Part shown: positions 1-11,716 of the stretch, in pieces
Position numbering within the stretch: the stretch's first letter is position 1
Layout: each line of letters begins with the position of its first letter
Assembly (NCBI RefSeq): GCF_001698225.1
Contig: NZ_CP016594.1
Span: forward strand, 1 to 64,000
Length of the DNA stretch: 64,000 nucleotides
Reading direction: 5' to 3'
DNA from: Gordonia terrae
GTDB lineage: Bacteria; Actinomycetota; Actinomycetes; Mycobacteriales; Mycobacteriaceae
Notes under the pieces: model-generated
Told to the model about the DNA's origin: nothing
Database searches by the model: none
What the model saw: only the letters and a program-made list of their open reading frames with translations
Made by a program: the position numbers and the translations under genes

Positions 1-4
1 CCCC

Positions 5-1513
5 GTGACTTCAGACCGAGACACTTTCGGCGAGGTGTGGCAGCAGGTCGTCGCCGAACTCAACGACGACGAAGCCGCACGCGACCACGAACCACTGACA
101 CGCCAGCAGAAGGCGTGGCTGTCGCTGGTTCGACCCCTGACACTCACCGAGGGTTTCGCCCTGCTGACCGTGCCGACGGCATTGGTCCAGGAACAGATCG
201 AACGAAATCTCCGCGAGACCATCCGCTCGGTCCTGAGCCGTCACCTCGAGGAGCCCGTCGACCTCGGGGTACGTATCGCGACCCCGCGCAACGACGAGCC
301 GGTACCCGAGGCGCCGGTACCCGACGCTCGTCCGATCGGTGGACGCGCCGCGGCCGCCGACTACGCTGCTGCCCCGGTCAATGCCGGTCTGGGCTCGGCC
401 CCGGTGTCGGAGTCCCCGCGGCCGTCCGGCGACTGGGCGTCGTACTTCGCCGAGCGACCCACGTCGACGCCGCCGGCAACCGGGGCAAACCTCAACCCCA
501 AGTACACGTTTGACACATTCGTCATCGGTGCGTCGAATCGTTTCGCGCACGCCTCGGCGGTGGCGGTGTCGGAAGCCCCGGCACGGGCATACAACCCGTT
601 GTTCATCTGGGGCGAGTCCGGTCTGGGCAAGACGCACCTGCTGCACGCCGCGGGACACTACGCACAGCGCCTCTTCCCGGGCATGCGGGTGAAGTACGTG
701 TCCACCGAGGAGTTCACCAACGACTTCATCAACTCGCTGCGCGACGACCGCCGGGTGGCGTTCAAGCGCCGGTACCGCGACGTCGACGTCCTGCTCGTCG
801 ACGACATCCAGTTCCTGGTGGGCAAAGAAGGTATCCAGGAAGAGTTCTTCCATACCTTCAACACCCTGCACAACGCGAGCAAGCAGATCGTCATCTCCTC
901 CGATCGACCGCCGAAACAGCTTGCGACACTGGAAGACCGGCTGAGGACGCGGTTCGAGTGGGGACTGATCACCGATGTCCAGCCGCCCGATCTGGAGACG
1001 CGGATCGCGATCCTGCGCAAGAAAGCGCAGATGGACAACATCGCGGTGCCCGACGACGTCCTCGAACTGATCGCGTCGAAGATCGAACGCAACATCCGCG
1101 AACTCGAGGGGGCGCTGATCCGCGTCACCGCGTTCGCCTCGCTCAACGACGCCGCACTCGACAAGTCCCTCGCCGACGTCGTCCTGCAGGCGCTGCTGCC
1201 CAATTCGGGGACCCTCGAGGTCAGCGCGGCGAGCATTCTCGCGATCACCGCCGAATACTTCGACATCTCCGTCGAGGAACTGCGCGGACCCGGTAAGACA
1301 CGGTCGATCGCCCAGGCACGTCAGATCTCCATGTACCTGTGTCGGGAACTCACGGACCTCTCGTTGCCGAAGATCGGGGAGACCTTCGACCGCGACCACA
1401 CCACCGTGATGTACGCCGAACGCAAGATCCGCAAGGAGATGGCGGAGCGACGTCGGGTCTACGACCACGTCCAGGAGCTCACCGCACGCATCAAACAGCG
1501 TGCCGTCGGCTGA
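5..1513 (+). CDS. dnaA: Chromosomal replication initiator protein DnaA
   Basis: DnaA binds DnaA boxes at oriC, melts the origin and loads the helicase. The 502-residue product has the usual four-domain layout: an N-terminal interaction domain (about 1-85), a Pro/Ala-rich linker (90-165), an AAA+ ATPase with Walker A GESGLGKT near 203-210 and Walker B LLVDDIQF near 263-270, and a C-terminal DNA-binding domain with the signature [14 protein letters not shown]. The start is a GTG four bases into the window, so its promoter and RBS lie outside. It is followed by the origin region and dnaN, the standard actinobacterial order. Confidence 0.98.
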   Translation: MTSDRDTFGEVWQQVVAELNDDEAARDHEPLTRQQKAWLSLVRPLTLTEGFALLTVPTALVQEQIERNLRETIRSVLSRHLEEPVDLGVRIATPRNDEPVPEAPVPDARPIGGRAAAADYAAAPVNAGLGSAPVSESPRPSGDWASYFAERPTSTPPATGANLNPKYTFDTFVIGASNRFAHASAVAVSEAPARAYNPLFIWGESGLGKTHLLHAAGHYAQRLFPGMRVKYVSTEEFTNDFINSLRDDRRVAFKRRYRDVDVLLVDDIQFLVGKEGIQEEFFHTFNTLHNASKQIVISSDRPPKQLATLEDRLRTRFEWGLITDVQPPDLETRIAILRKKAQMDNIAVPDDVLELIASKIERNIRELEGALIRVTAFASLNDAALDKSLADVVLQALLPNSGTLEVSAASILAITAEYFDISVEELRGPGKTRSIAQARQISMYLCRELTDLSLPKIGETFDRDHTTVMYAERKIRKEMAERRRVYDHVQELTARIKQRAVG

Positions 1514-1543
1514 GACGCCCTCTCCCGTATCTGTAGCTCTCTC

Positions 1544-1575
1544 GCACCCCCGAGGCCGCATCGGCCCGGGGGTGC
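1544..1575 (+). terminator. Hairpin terminator after dnaA
   Basis: A GC-rich inverted repeat lies 30 nt after the dnaA stop, with arms GCACCCCCG (1544-1552) and CGGGGGTGC (1567-1575). A second short GGCC pair lies inside the loop. There is no U-tract, which is usual for intrinsic terminators of high-GC actinobacteria. Confidence 0.6.
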
Positions 1576-1723
1576 GGTCGTCTCACGGTCCGACGCCCGG
1601 CGATCGGATTCAGCGGGCCCGAAGGCCAACTCTGTTCCTCGGGTCGAGGGTCGCGGACGCCGTCCGACGACTTTCGTCTTCGGATCCGGCAACGAACGGC
1701 CCTGGTCGCGATTGATCACCAGT

Positions 1724-1732
1724 TGTGGATGA
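1724..1732 (-). promoter_or_regulatory. DnaA box (reverse)
   Basis: TGTGGATGA on the top strand reads TCATCCACA on the bottom strand, 8 of 9 matches to TTATCCACA. It lies in the dnaA-dnaN interval. Confidence 0.6.
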
Positions 1733-1881
1733 TCCTTGGGATAACCCCGGTCGGCATGTGCACCGACGGTGGACGCCGTGCGAACAACATGAAAACTCCA
1801 CACCGGTGCCCGGATCCGCTCGACGTTGCTCCACCGGTCATGCACACGCTCGCACCCATCCGGACTGGCCCGATGGCATGG

Positions 1882-1890
1882 TTGTCCACA
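1882..1890 (+). promoter_or_regulatory. DnaA box (forward, TTGTCCACA)
   Basis: This is an exact match to the TTGTCCACA box typical of mycobacterial origins. It sits just upstream of the AT-rich stretch in the oriC interval. Confidence 0.75.
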
Positions 1891-1949
1891 GATTGCACAG
1901 CTCCTATTACTGAGATGGATCCCTCTAGAAAGAGAATCTTTTGTAAGAA

Positions 1950-1965
1950 GGTCTGTGCACAGACC
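1950..1965. promoter_or_regulatory. Perfect 16-bp palindrome in oriC
   Basis: GGTCTGTGCACAGACC is a perfect palindrome. Its centre contains CTGTGCACA and the mirror TGTGCACAG, each resembling a weak DnaA box. It lies beside the AT-rich stretch, so it could be a head-to-head pair of DnaA sites or another protein's operator. Confidence 0.45.
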
Positions 1966-2049
1966 GTTGCCGATCGGCGCGCTCGGACGCCGCCGGTACG
2001 AGGGCCGGACTTGCCCCCAACCACTCCGGCTCGGGCAGTGGCGTTCTAC

Positions 2050-2078
2050 AGTGGGATTCCCGGATGCGGGATCCCACT
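2050..2078 (+). other. Hairpin upstream of dnaN
   Basis: The arms AGTGGGAT (2050-2057) and ATCCCACT (2071-2078) pair perfectly. They continue inward as CCCG/CGGG after a one-base bulge, leaving a four-base loop. It lies 78 bp before the dnaN start and could be a leader structure, a regulator site or an origin element. I see no evidence to choose. Confidence 0.45.
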
Positions 2079-2156
2079 CCAGGCCGGCCGACCCACTGTG
2101 GCGCCGACCCGGCGATCCAGGCGGGAACGAGAACGAGAGAAGGGCAACCTCCCAGC

Positions 2157-3326
2157 ATGAAGTTTCGTGTCGCGCGTGACGAGTTCGCTGATTCCGTCGC
2201 CTGGGTCGCTCGCAGTCTCCCGTCTCGTCCGCCCGTCCCGGTTCTCGGTTGTGTTGTGCTCAACGTCGGTGAGACGGGCCTGACCGTCTCGGGCTTCGAC
2301 TACGAGGTCTCGGCGCAGGAGAACCTCGGCGCGGAGGTCGCCGAGCCCGGGCAGGTGCTGGTCTCCGGCCGGCTTCTCGCCGACATCACCAAGGCCCTGC
2401 CGAACAAGCCGGTCGACGTGACCCTCGACGGCTCGCGCGTCGCGATCACCTGTGGCAGCGCGAAGTTCTCCCTTCCGACGATGCCGGTCGAGGACTACCC
2501 GCAGTTGCCCGACGTCCCGTCCATCACCGGCACGATCCCGTCGCAGCTGTTCGCCGAAGCCATCTCCCAGGTGGCCGTGGCAGCCGGCAAGGACGACACG
2601 CTACCGATGCTGACCGGCGTGCGCGTCGAGATCGAGGGCAATTCCGTCGTTCTCGCCGCGACCGACCGATTCCGTCTCGCGGTGCGCGAATTGCAGTGGG
2701 AGCCTTCTGATCCCGACACGAAGGGTGCCGTTCTGGTCCCGGCCAAGACGCTGTCGGAGAGCGCCAAGACCGCAGGTGCCGAGGGCACCGGCGTCGTCTC
2801 CCTGGCCTTCGGCGGGGGCGCGGCCATCGGATCCGACGGCATCCTCGGCATCCTCGGCGAGACCAAGAAGACCACCACCCGCTTGCTCGACGCGGAGTTC
2901 CCGAAGTTCCGTCAGCTGCTGCCGGCCAGCCACACCGCCGTCGCCACCATCGACAGCGGCCCGCTGATCGAGGCGATTCGACGTGTGGCCCTGGTCGCCG
3001 AGCGCGGCGCGCAGGTCCGGATGGAGTTCTCCGAGGGATCCGTTCTCCTCACCGCGGGCGGTGACGAGGCGGGTAAGGCCGAGGAAGAGCTGCCCGTGTC
3101 GTTCCAGGGTGAGCCCCTCACGATCGCGTTCAATCCCGGGTACCTGCAGGACGGCTTGTCGGCGATCAACGCCGACGCGGTGGACTTCGGGTTCACCACT
3201 CCCAGCCGGCCCGCGGTGCTCCGCCCGGCCAGCGGCGAGGATCCGGTGGCGGACGAGTCCGGCGCCTACGTCGCCCCCGAGAGCGCATTCAGCTACCTGT
3301 TGATGCCCGTCCGCCTCCCCGGCTGA
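2157..3326 (+). CDS. dnaN: DNA polymerase III subunit beta (sliding clamp)
   Basis: This 389-residue sliding clamp encircles DNA and tethers polymerase III. The N-terminus ([30 protein letters not shown]) and C-terminus ([10 protein letters not shown]) are typical of actinobacterial beta clamps. The open frame extends 31 codons further upstream, but family alignment and a purine-rich stretch before the ATG at 2157 fix the start there. The next gene is recF, 43 bp downstream on the same strand. Confidence 0.98.
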   Translation: MKFRVARDEFADSVAWVARSLPSRPPVPVLGCVVLNVGETGLTVSGFDYEVSAQENLGAEVAEPGQVLVSGRLLADITKALPNKPVDVTLDGSRVAITCGSAKFSLPTMPVEDYPQLPDVPSITGTIPSQLFAEAISQVAVAAGKDDTLPMLTGVRVEIEGNSVVLAATDRFRLAVRELQWEPSDPDTKGAVLVPAKTLSESAKTAGAEGTGVVSLAFGGGAAIGSDGILGILGETKKTTTRLLDAEFPKFRQLLPASHTAVATIDSGPLIEAIRRVALVAERGAQVRMEFSEGSVLLTAGGDEAGKAEEELPVSFQGEPLTIAFNPGYLQDGLSAINADAVDFGFTTPSRPAVLRPASGEDPVADESGAYVAPESAFSYLLMPVRLPG

Positions 3327-3369
3327 CGGCCGCCGCCGGCCTCGCCGTCACCAGGATCGACGCCGACTC

Positions 3370-4608
3370 GTGTTCGTCCGTGAGTTGCATCTGAGGGATT
3401 TCCGATCGTGGCGGGCCGTCGACCTCGATCTGGCACCCGGCCCGACCGTCTTCACCGGCCGTAACGGCTTCGGCAAGACGAACCTGCTCGAGGCGCTGTA
3501 CTACCTGTCGACCCTCCGGTCGCATCGGGTGAGTTCCGATGCGCCCCTCGTCCACGCGGGATCCGCGTCGGCATCGGTGATCGCGACGGTCGAGAACGAC
3601 GGTCGCGAGCTGACTGCCGATCTGCGGATCAACGCCGAGGGGGCCAACAAGGCGGCCATCAACCGGAGCCCGGCACGACGACCCCGCGACCTGCTCGGCA
3701 TCCTCCGCACGGTGCTGTTCGCACCGGAGGACCTTTCTCTGGTGCGTGGGGATCCGAGCGACCGACGGCGATTCGTCGACGAGCTCGTCGCACAGCGAGG
3801 ACCCCGCTTCGCCGCGGCCCGCGCGGACTACGACCGGGTTCTCCGCCAGCGTTCAGCCTTGCTCAAGACTGCCGCGGCAGCGCTGAGACGTGGTGGGGAC
3901 CAGGCGGATTCAGTAATAAGCACGCTCGACGTCTGGGACGGTCAGCTCGCGGATCTCGGTGGTCAGGTGGTGTCGGCGCGGTTGTCGGTACTCGCGGAGC
4001 TCGAACCCCATTTCACCGGTTCGTACGCATCGATCGCGCCGCATTCCCGGCCGGCCGTGCTCCGATACCGGCCCGCGGGGGGTGCGGAGATCGAGGAACG
4101 CACGCCCGAGGCGATCGCCGACGTGCTGGCGCTACGCCTGACCGAGTTGCGCGACAAGGAGATCGAGCGCGGCCTGTGTCTCGTCGGCCCGCATCGCGAC
4201 GACATCGACATCGTCCTCGGCAGCGATATCGCGAAAGGTTTTGCCTCCCACGGGGAATCCTGGTCGTTGGCGCTGGCTCTGCGCCTGGGATCCGTCGAGC
4301 TGACCCGTGCGGAGGGTGTCGAGCCGGTCATCATGCTCGACGACGTGTTCGCCGAACTCGACGCCAAGCGGCGAGCGCAACTCGTCGAGTTCACCGCCGA
4401 TGCCGAACAGCTGCTGATCACCGCTGCCGTGGCGGAGGACATCCCCGAGCGGATCGGCGGACGGCGAATCGGTGTCGACGTCGTCGACGACGACGAGGGA
4501 CGGCGTTCGCACATCGTCGACGTCAACGGCGCCGGGGCTCCCGAGGATGATGACGATGACCGCGAGGGTGACGACGAGGTGGCCGCGGGGGAGGGAACCC
4601 ATGAGTGA
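3370..4608 (+). CDS. recF: DNA replication and repair protein RecF
   Basis: RecF is an ABC-type ATPase that helps load RecA at single-strand gaps. The 412-residue product starts at a GTG with MFVRELHLRDFRSW and carries the Walker A motif GRNGFGKTNLLEAL near residues 32-45. Near the C-terminal half it has a Walker B with HRDD and IMLDDVFAELD. The tail is strongly acidic (DDDDDREGDDE), an extension beyond the conserved core. Its last eight bases overlap the start of the next gene, indicating translational coupling. Confidence 0.97.
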   Translation: MFVRELHLRDFRSWRAVDLDLAPGPTVFTGRNGFGKTNLLEALYYLSTLRSHRVSSDAPLVHAGSASASVIATVENDGRELTADLRINAEGANKAAINRSPARRPRDLLGILRTVLFAPEDLSLVRGDPSDRRRFVDELVAQRGPRFAAARADYDRVLRQRSALLKTAAAALRRGGDQADSVISTLDVWDGQLADLGGQVVSARLSVLAELEPHFTGSYASIAPHSRPAVLRYRPAGGAEIEERTPEAIADVLALRLTELRDKEIERGLCLVGPHRDDIDIVLGSDIAKGFASHGESWSLALALRLGSVELTRAEGVEPVIMLDDVFAELDAKRRAQLVEFTADAEQLLITAAVAEDIPERIGGRRIGVDVVDDDEGRRSHIVDVNGAGAPEDDDDDREGDDEVAAGEGTHE

Positions 4609-5188
4609 GGACCACCCATCCGCTTCTCCGGATGATCCCATCGAGCCGGCGCCGCGCCCGACGCCGCCGGGTGAGCTGGGCGGATACGAACGCGCCCGCA
4701 AGGCACTCGAAGAGGCCCGTGCGCAGGCCCGCGCCGCGGGGAAGTCCGTCGGTCGGGGTCGGGCGTCGCCGGTGCGTCGGGTACCGCGGGGATCCCAGGG
4801 TCGCCGGCGCTGGTCCGGCTCCGGACCCGATGCGCGGGATCCGCAGCCGTTCGGCAGGCTCGTCGGAGGTCTGGCGAAAGAACGCGGCTGGCAGGAGAAG
4901 ATCGGCGAAGGCACCCTGTTCGGCATGTGGGAGCAGATCGTGGGTTCCGACATCGCTGCACACGCGAAGCCGGTTGCACTGCGCGACAACGTACTCCACG
5001 TCCAAGCCGAGTCCACGGCATGGGCGACCCAACTCCGTTACGTCCAGTCGCAGATCCTCGCCAAGATCGCGGCCGCCATCGGCAACGGCCAGGTCACCTC
5101 GTTGCGGATCAGCGGCCCGAAGGGGCCGTCGTGGCGCAAGGGCGAGCGGCATGTGCGAGGCCGGGGCCCGCGCGACACCTACGGCTGA
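4601..5188 (+). CDS. DciA-like DUF721 protein (putative replicative helicase loader)
   Basis: This 195-residue protein occupies the place of Rv0004 of M. tuberculosis, between recF and gyrB. The DUF721/DciA family is implicated in loading or operating the DnaB helicase in bacteria lacking DnaC. The N-terminal 80 residues are charged and low in complexity. The conserved KH-like region follows (GRLVGGLAKERGWQEK, MWEQIVGSDIAAHAKP, then the ...QLRYVQSQIL helix). The ATG at 4601 overlaps recF by 8 nt; the frame stays open 43 codons further up, but only inside recF. The helicase-loader role is inferred from family studies. Confidence 0.88.
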   Translation: MSEDHPSASPDDPIEPAPRPTPPGELGGYERARKALEEARAQARAAGKSVGRGRASPVRRVPRGSQGRRRWSGSGPDARDPQPFGRLVGGLAKERGWQEKIGEGTLFGMWEQIVGSDIAAHAKPVALRDNVLHVQAESTAWATQLRYVQSQILAKIAAAIGNGQVTSLRISGPKGPSWRKGERHVRGRGPRDTYG

Positions 5189-7593
<2,405 letters not shown>

Positions 7594-7633
7594 TCGCCAA
7601 ACGGTTGGCTCCGAGCAGCTGATCCGCACCCGC

Positions 7634-7711
7634 TGGTTGAGGTGCGAGGCGGCGTCCTGAGGTGCGAGGGACGAGCCTCGAAGGAAGCGCTAGCGACTAG
7701 CCTCGAAACCA
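7634..7711. repeat. Dispersed palindromic repeat between gyrB and gyrA
   Basis: The gyrB-gyrA gap holds a copy of an intergenic repeat family. It starts TGGTTGAGGTGCGAG and ends CCTCGAAACCA, with an internal second GAGGTGCGAGG and the segment GCGCTAGCGACTAGCC. The same words (CTCGCACCTCA, CTCGTCGCTAACGCTCC) recur at 18.1-18.4 kb and 22.0 kb. The flanking sequence shows no obvious target duplication. Confidence 0.6.
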
Positions 7712-7729
7712 CTGGCAGAAAGAACCGAA

Positions 7730-10219
7730 ATGACTGACACCACTCTGCCGCCCGCCGGCGGTGAAGGCGACCGCATCGAGCCCGTCGATCTCGGGCAGGA
7801 GATGCAGAAGAGCTACATCGATTACGCGATGAGCGTCATCGTGGGCCGCGCTCTTCCCGAGGTCCGCGACGGCCTGAAGCCGGTGCACCGCCGGCTCCTC
7901 TATGCATCCTTCGACGCCGGGTTCCGGCCGGATCGCAGCTACGTGAAGTCGGCGAAACCCGTTGCGGAGACGATGGGTAACTACCATCCGCACGGCGACA
8001 CCGCGATCTACGACGCCCTGGTGCGTCTCGCCCAGCCGTGGTCGATGCGGTACCCGCTCATCGACGGTCAGGGCAACTTCGGCTCACGCGGCAACGACGG
8101 TGCGGCCGCCATGCGGTACACCGAGGCTCGCCTCACCCCGCTCGCGATGGAGATGTTGCGCGACATCGGCGAGGAGACAGTCGATTTCGTCCCGAACTAC
8201 GACGGCAAGACGAACGAGCCGACGGTTCTCCCGGCCCGTATCCCGAACCTCCTGATCAACGGATCCGGCGGCATCGCGGTCGGTATGGCGACGAATATGC
8301 CGCCGCACAACCTCAATGAGGTTGCCGATGCGGTGTTCTGGGCACTGGAGAACCACGACGCCGACGACGAGACCACTCTCGTGGCGTGCATGGAGTGCAT
8401 CAAGGGTCCCGATTTCCCCACCGCCGGACTGATCGTCGGCAGCCAGGGCATCAAGGACGCCTACATGACCGGGCGCGGCAGCATCCGCATGCGCAGCGTC
8501 GTCGACATCGAAGAGAACAAGGGGACCACCACGCTGGTGGTCACCGAGTTGCCGTACCAGGTCAACCCGGACAACCTCATCCAGTCGATCGCCGAGCAGG
8601 TCAACGAAGGAAAACTGAAGGGCATCAGCCGGATCGAGGACCAGTCCTCGGACCGCGTAGGCATGCGCATCGTGGTGACACTGCGCCGCGACGCCGTCGC
8701 CAAGGTCGTGCTGAACAACCTGTACAAGCACAGTCAGCTCCAGACCAGCTTCGGCGCCAACATGCTGTCCATCGTCGACGGCGTGCCGCGCACCCTGCGT
8801 CTGGATCAGATGATCCGCTACTACGTGGCGCACCAGATCGACGTCATCGTGCGTCGTACCCGGTACCGGTTGCGCAAGGCCGAGGAACGCGCCCACATCC
8901 TGCGCGGCCTGGTGAAAGCCCTTGACGCCCTTGACGAAGTGATCGCGCTCATCCGCCGCTCGGCGAACACCGAGACCGCGCGGACCGGCCTGATCGATCT
9001 CCTCGACATCGACGAGATCCAGGCCGATGCGATCCTCGCGATGCAGCTGCGTCGCCTGTCGGCCCTCGAGCGTCAGAAGATCGTCGACGAGCTCGCGGAG
9101 ATCGAACTCGAGATCGCCGACTACAAGGACATTCTCGACAAGCCGGAGCGTCAGCGCGCGATCGTGCGCGACGAGCTCAAGGAGGTCGTCGAGAAGTACG
9201 GCGACGAGCGTCGGACCAAGATCATCGCGGCCGACGGCGATGTCAGCGACGAGGACCTGATCGCGCGTGAAGACGTCGTCGTCACCATCACCGAGACCGG
9301 GTACGCCAAGCGCACCAAGACCGACCTCTACCGCAGCCAGCGCCGCGGCGGCAAGGGTGTGCAGGGCGCCGGACTCAAGCAGGACGACATCGTCAAGCAC
9401 TTCTTCGTGTGCTCGACCCACGACTGGATTCTGTTCTTCACCACCCGGGGTCGGGTCTACCGCGCCAAGGCCTACGAGCTGCCCGAGGCGAACCGCACCG
9501 CCCGGGGCCAGCACGTCGCCAACCTCCTGGCTTTCCAGCCGGAAGAGCGCATCGCCCAGGTCATCCAGCTCAAGACCTACGAAGACGCGCCCTACCTCGT
9601 GCTGGCCACCCGCAACGGTCTGGTGAAGAAGTCGCGACTCGTCGACTTCGACTCCAACCGTTCCGGCGGCATCGCGGCGATCAACCTGCGCGGCGAGGAC
9701 GAACTGGTCGGGGCCCAGCTGTGCAGCGCCGACGACGATCTGCTCCTGGTCTCGCAGAAGGGACAGTCGATCCGCTTCCACGCCGATGACGAGGCCCTGC
9801 GGCCGATGGGCCGACAGACCTCCGGTGTCCAGGGCATGCGGTTCAACACCGACGACACCCTCCTGTCGCTCAACGTCGTCCGCGACGGCACCTACCTCCT
9901 GGTCGCGACGTCCGGCGGATACGCGAAGCGAACCGGCATGGACGACTACCCGGTGCAGGGCCGAGGCGGCAAGGGTGTGCTGACCATCGCCCACGATCGC
10001 CGCCGCGGCGAACTGATCGGCGCCCTCATCGTCGACGACGACTCGGAGCTCTACGCCATCACCTCGGGCGGTGGTGTCATCCGCACCACGGCGAAGTCGG
10101 TGCGCAAGGCCGGTCGCCAGACCAAGGGTGTGCGCCTGATGAACATCGACGAGGGAACGACGGTCATCGCCATCGCCCGCAACGCCGACGAGCCGGACGA
10201 GACTGAGGTCTCCTCCTAG
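7730..10219 (+). CDS. gyrA: DNA gyrase subunit A
   Basis: GyrA is the DNA-breaking and rejoining subunit of gyrase. The 829-residue product contains the breakage-reunion domain with the catalytic Tyr in [11 protein letters not shown]. The quinolone-determining region reads [14 protein letters not shown]. The C-terminal DNA-wrapping domain carries the GyrA box QRRGGKG near residues 537-543. At the two resistance-linked positions this protein has Thr and Ala, where M. tuberculosis has Ala90 and Ser91. The downstream Asp (M. tuberculosis Asp94) is kept. The start ATG follows an AGAAAGAA stretch. Confidence 0.98.
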   Translation: MTDTTLPPAGGEGDRIEPVDLGQEMQKSYIDYAMSVIVGRALPEVRDGLKPVHRRLLYASFDAGFRPDRSYVKSAKPVAETMGNYHPHGDTAIYDALVRLAQPWSMRYPLIDGQGNFGSRGNDGAAAMRYTEARLTPLAMEMLRDIGEETVDFVPNYDGKTNEPTVLPARIPNLLINGSGGIAVGMATNMPPHNLNEVADAVFWALENHDADDETTLVACMECIKGPDFPTAGLIVGSQGIKDAYMTGRGSIRMRSVVDIEENKGTTTLVVTELPYQVNPDNLIQSIAEQVNEGKLKGISRIEDQSSDRVGMRIVVTLRRDAVAKVVLNNLYKHSQLQTSFGANMLSIVDGVPRTLRLDQMIRYYVAHQIDVIVRRTRYRLRKAEERAHILRGLVKALDALDEVIALIRRSANTETARTGLIDLLDIDEIQADAILAMQLRRLSALERQKIVDELAEIELEIADYKDILDKPERQRAIVRDELKEVVEKYGDERRTKIIAADGDVSDEDLIAREDVVVTITETGYAKRTKTDLYRSQRRGGKGVQGAGLKQDDIVKHFFVCSTHDWILFFTTRGRVYRAKAYELPEANRTARGQHVANLLAFQPEERIAQVIQLKTYEDAPYLVLATRNGLVKKSRLVDFDSNRSGGIAAINLRGEDELVGAQLCSADDDLLLVSQKGQSIRFHADDEALRPMGRQTSGVQGMRFNTDDTLLSLNVVRDGTYLLVATSGGYAKRTGMDDYPVQGRGGKGVLTIAHDRRRGELIGALIVDDDSELYAITSGGGVIRTTAKSVRKAGRQTKGVRLMNIDEGTTVIAIARNADEPDETEVSS

Positions 10220-10234
10220 GCGTTAGGGTGAAGA

Positions 10235-10281
10235 CCACTGTTTCGCGGCCCGCCTGCAGTCGGCGGGCCGGGGAACAGTGG
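10235..10281 (+). terminator. Long hairpin after gyrA
   Basis: Outer arms CCACTGTTTC (10235-10244) and GGAACAGTGG (10272-10281) and inner arms GGCCCGCC (10247-10254) and GGCGGGCC (10262-10269) make an almost continuous 20-bp stem. A 2-nt internal loop and a 7-nt apical loop complete it. It starts 16 nt after the gyrA stop, so it is probably the gyrA terminator, though it could also be a leader structure of the next gene. Confidence 0.6.
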
Positions 10282-10336
10282 GTTCGGACCCGGCGCCGAG
10301 CGAGCAACGTCAGAACGCCTGAGTGAGGGAATGTCT

Positions 10337-11227
10337 GTGAGCACACCGAACGAGCCGCATCAGGACCAGAACGGGCGCCCCGCCGGGGGGCCTGGGGGCC
10401 CCGGGACCGGTACCCCGACCGGGGGACTGGTGCCGCCCTGGCAGCGCGGACCCGCCGAGGATTCGGCCGCCGCACCGACCGAGACGTTCACTCGTGAGGG
10501 CGCGTCACGCCCCGGCGCCGACGGGAACCCGGGCGGCCCGCCGCAGAGCAACCCGGGCGGCCCGCCGCCGCGCGGCGTCGTCACCAACAGCGGCACCGCC
10601 GCCGCCAGCATGAGCGGCCAGCAGGCGCCGGTGACCAAGCTCGAGAGTCCGCGCCGACCGGGCGCGGCGACCGCGACCGAGGAGCCCGGCTTCGTCGAGT
10701 CACCGACCAGCACGATCGACCGAGGGCACCTGCCGGAGAACGACCTGCCCGATCTGGATCAGATCCACCACACGGCCGACCTGAAACGACCCGAGGCACC
10801 GCAGACGCCGCCGGGAGGCAAGTCGGTTCCGCGGTCGGCGCCACGCCAGGTGCTCGCTGCCGGGACCGCGCTGCGCGCGTCGGTGCAGGTGCGTCGGATC
10901 GACCCGTGGGCGACGTTCAAGGTCGCGGCGGTCCTGTCGGTGGTCGGCTTCTTCATCTGGATGATCTCCGTGGCGGTGCTGTATCTGATCCTCGACGGCA
11001 TGGGCGTGTGGGATCAGGTGAACAACAGCTTCGGAACACTCATGGCAGAGGAATCGAGCACGAGTGGTGACGTCATCGGGGCCGGCACCGTCTTCGGCGG
11101 TGCGGCCCTCCTGGGGGCCATCAACGCCATCCTGCTGACGGCGCTCGCGACGATCGGCAGCTACATCTACAACATCTGTGCCGACCTCGTCGGCGGCGCC
11201 GAGGTGACTCTCGCCGACCTCGACTGA
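10337..11227 (+). CDS. DUF3566 membrane protein (Rv0007 homologue)
   Basis: This 296-residue protein sits after gyrA and before tRNA-Ile, as Rv0007 does in M. tuberculosis. It has a long disordered N-terminal region rich in Pro, Gly and Ala (about 1-170), then the DUF3566 domain. That domain begins VQVRRIDPWATFKV and holds two membrane segments (about residues 193-218 and 252-282). The end LVGGAEVTLADLD is characteristic. I chose the GTG at 10337 over the ATG at 10331 because the product then begins VSTPNEP, close to MTAPNEP of Rv0007, and the GAGGGA RBS gains proper spacing. Its function is not established. Confidence 0.9.
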   Translation: MSTPNEPHQDQNGRPAGGPGGPGTGTPTGGLVPPWQRGPAEDSAAAPTETFTREGASRPGADGNPGGPPQSNPGGPPPRGVVTNSGTAAASMSGQQAPVTKLESPRRPGAATATEEPGFVESPTSTIDRGHLPENDLPDLDQIHHTADLKRPEAPQTPPGGKSVPRSAPRQVLAAGTALRASVQVRRIDPWATFKVAAVLSVVGFFIWMISVAVLYLILDGMGVWDQVNNSFGTLMAEESSTSGDVIGAGTVFGGAALLGAINAILLTALATIGSYIYNICADLVGGAEVTLADLD

Positions 11228-11293
11228 GTGAGCTCCTGACCAGCCGTTTTGTTTGTTGGGGCATCGGTCGGGTAATCTCACTCCTCGGTTCAA

Positions 11294-11367
11294 GGGCCTA
11301 TAGCTCAGGCGGTTAGAGCGCTTCGCTGATAACGAAGAGGTCGGAGGTTCAAGTCCTCCTAGGCCCA
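11294..11367 (+). tRNA. tRNA-Ile (GAT)
   Basis: The cloverleaf is complete: acceptor GGGCCTA/TAGGCCC, anticodon stem CTTCG/CGAAG with loop CTGATAA and anticodon GAT at 11328-11330, and T arm GGAGG-TTCAAGT-CCTCC. The 3' CCA is not encoded. Rv0007, Ile, Ala is the same order as in mycobacteria. Confidence 0.97.
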
Positions 11368-11429
11368 CTGCGACAGATGTTTTTCGGACATCGGAATTCG
11401 CATCCCACCGAACCCATCCGGGACGGTAC

Positions 11430-11505
11430 GGGGCCTTAGCTCAGTTGGTAGAGCGCTGCCTTTGCAAGGCAGATGTCAGGAGTTCGAATCTCCTAGGCTC
11501 CACCA
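11430..11505 (+). tRNA. tRNA-Ala (TGC)
   Basis: The acceptor is GGGGCCT/AGGCTCC and the anticodon stem CTGCC/GGCAG with loop TTTGCAA, anticodon TGC at 11463-11465. The T arm carries GTTCGAATC. CCA is encoded at 11503-11505, unlike the preceding tRNA-Ile. Confidence 0.97.
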
Positions 11506-11716
11506 CTTTCACCGAAGGCGACGATGCGGCTCGACGAGCCACTCGTCGCCTTCGGCGTTTCTCTCGATCGCCGACTCTCATCCCAGCCGCACAACAGGCC
11601 GGTCACCATGTGGACCGAGGAGATGCAGGATCTCGACGGGGCGTCGCCGGCCGGTCCGGCGTCATCTTTGCAGATTCCGCAAAAGCTCTCGCCGGTCGCG
11701 ACTGCCGTCGCAGACC

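Larger units (their letters stand above)
1576..2156. other. oriC: oriC region between dnaA and dnaN
   Basis: This roughly 580-bp non-coding interval between dnaA and dnaN is where Mycobacteriales carry oriC. It contains a perfect TTGTCCACA box (1882-1890), a near-perfect box on the other strand (1724-1732) and a 16-bp palindrome with two overlapping box-like sequences (1950-1965). It also has a locally AT-rich stretch (about 1903-1950) that could be the unwinding element. Short open frames cross it but resemble no protein I know. The origin call rests on position and boxes; I cannot measure DnaA binding or strand skew here. Confidence 0.85.

Noticed and set aside
1723..2160. 145-codon open frame across the dnaA-dnaN interval
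   Set aside because: It runs through DnaA boxes and a hairpin, and its Arg/Pro/Thr-rich product resembles no protein.
8084..9994. 636-codon antisense open frame opposite gyrA
   Set aside because: Same composition artefact; no RBS or family resemblance, and it lies entirely inside gyrA.
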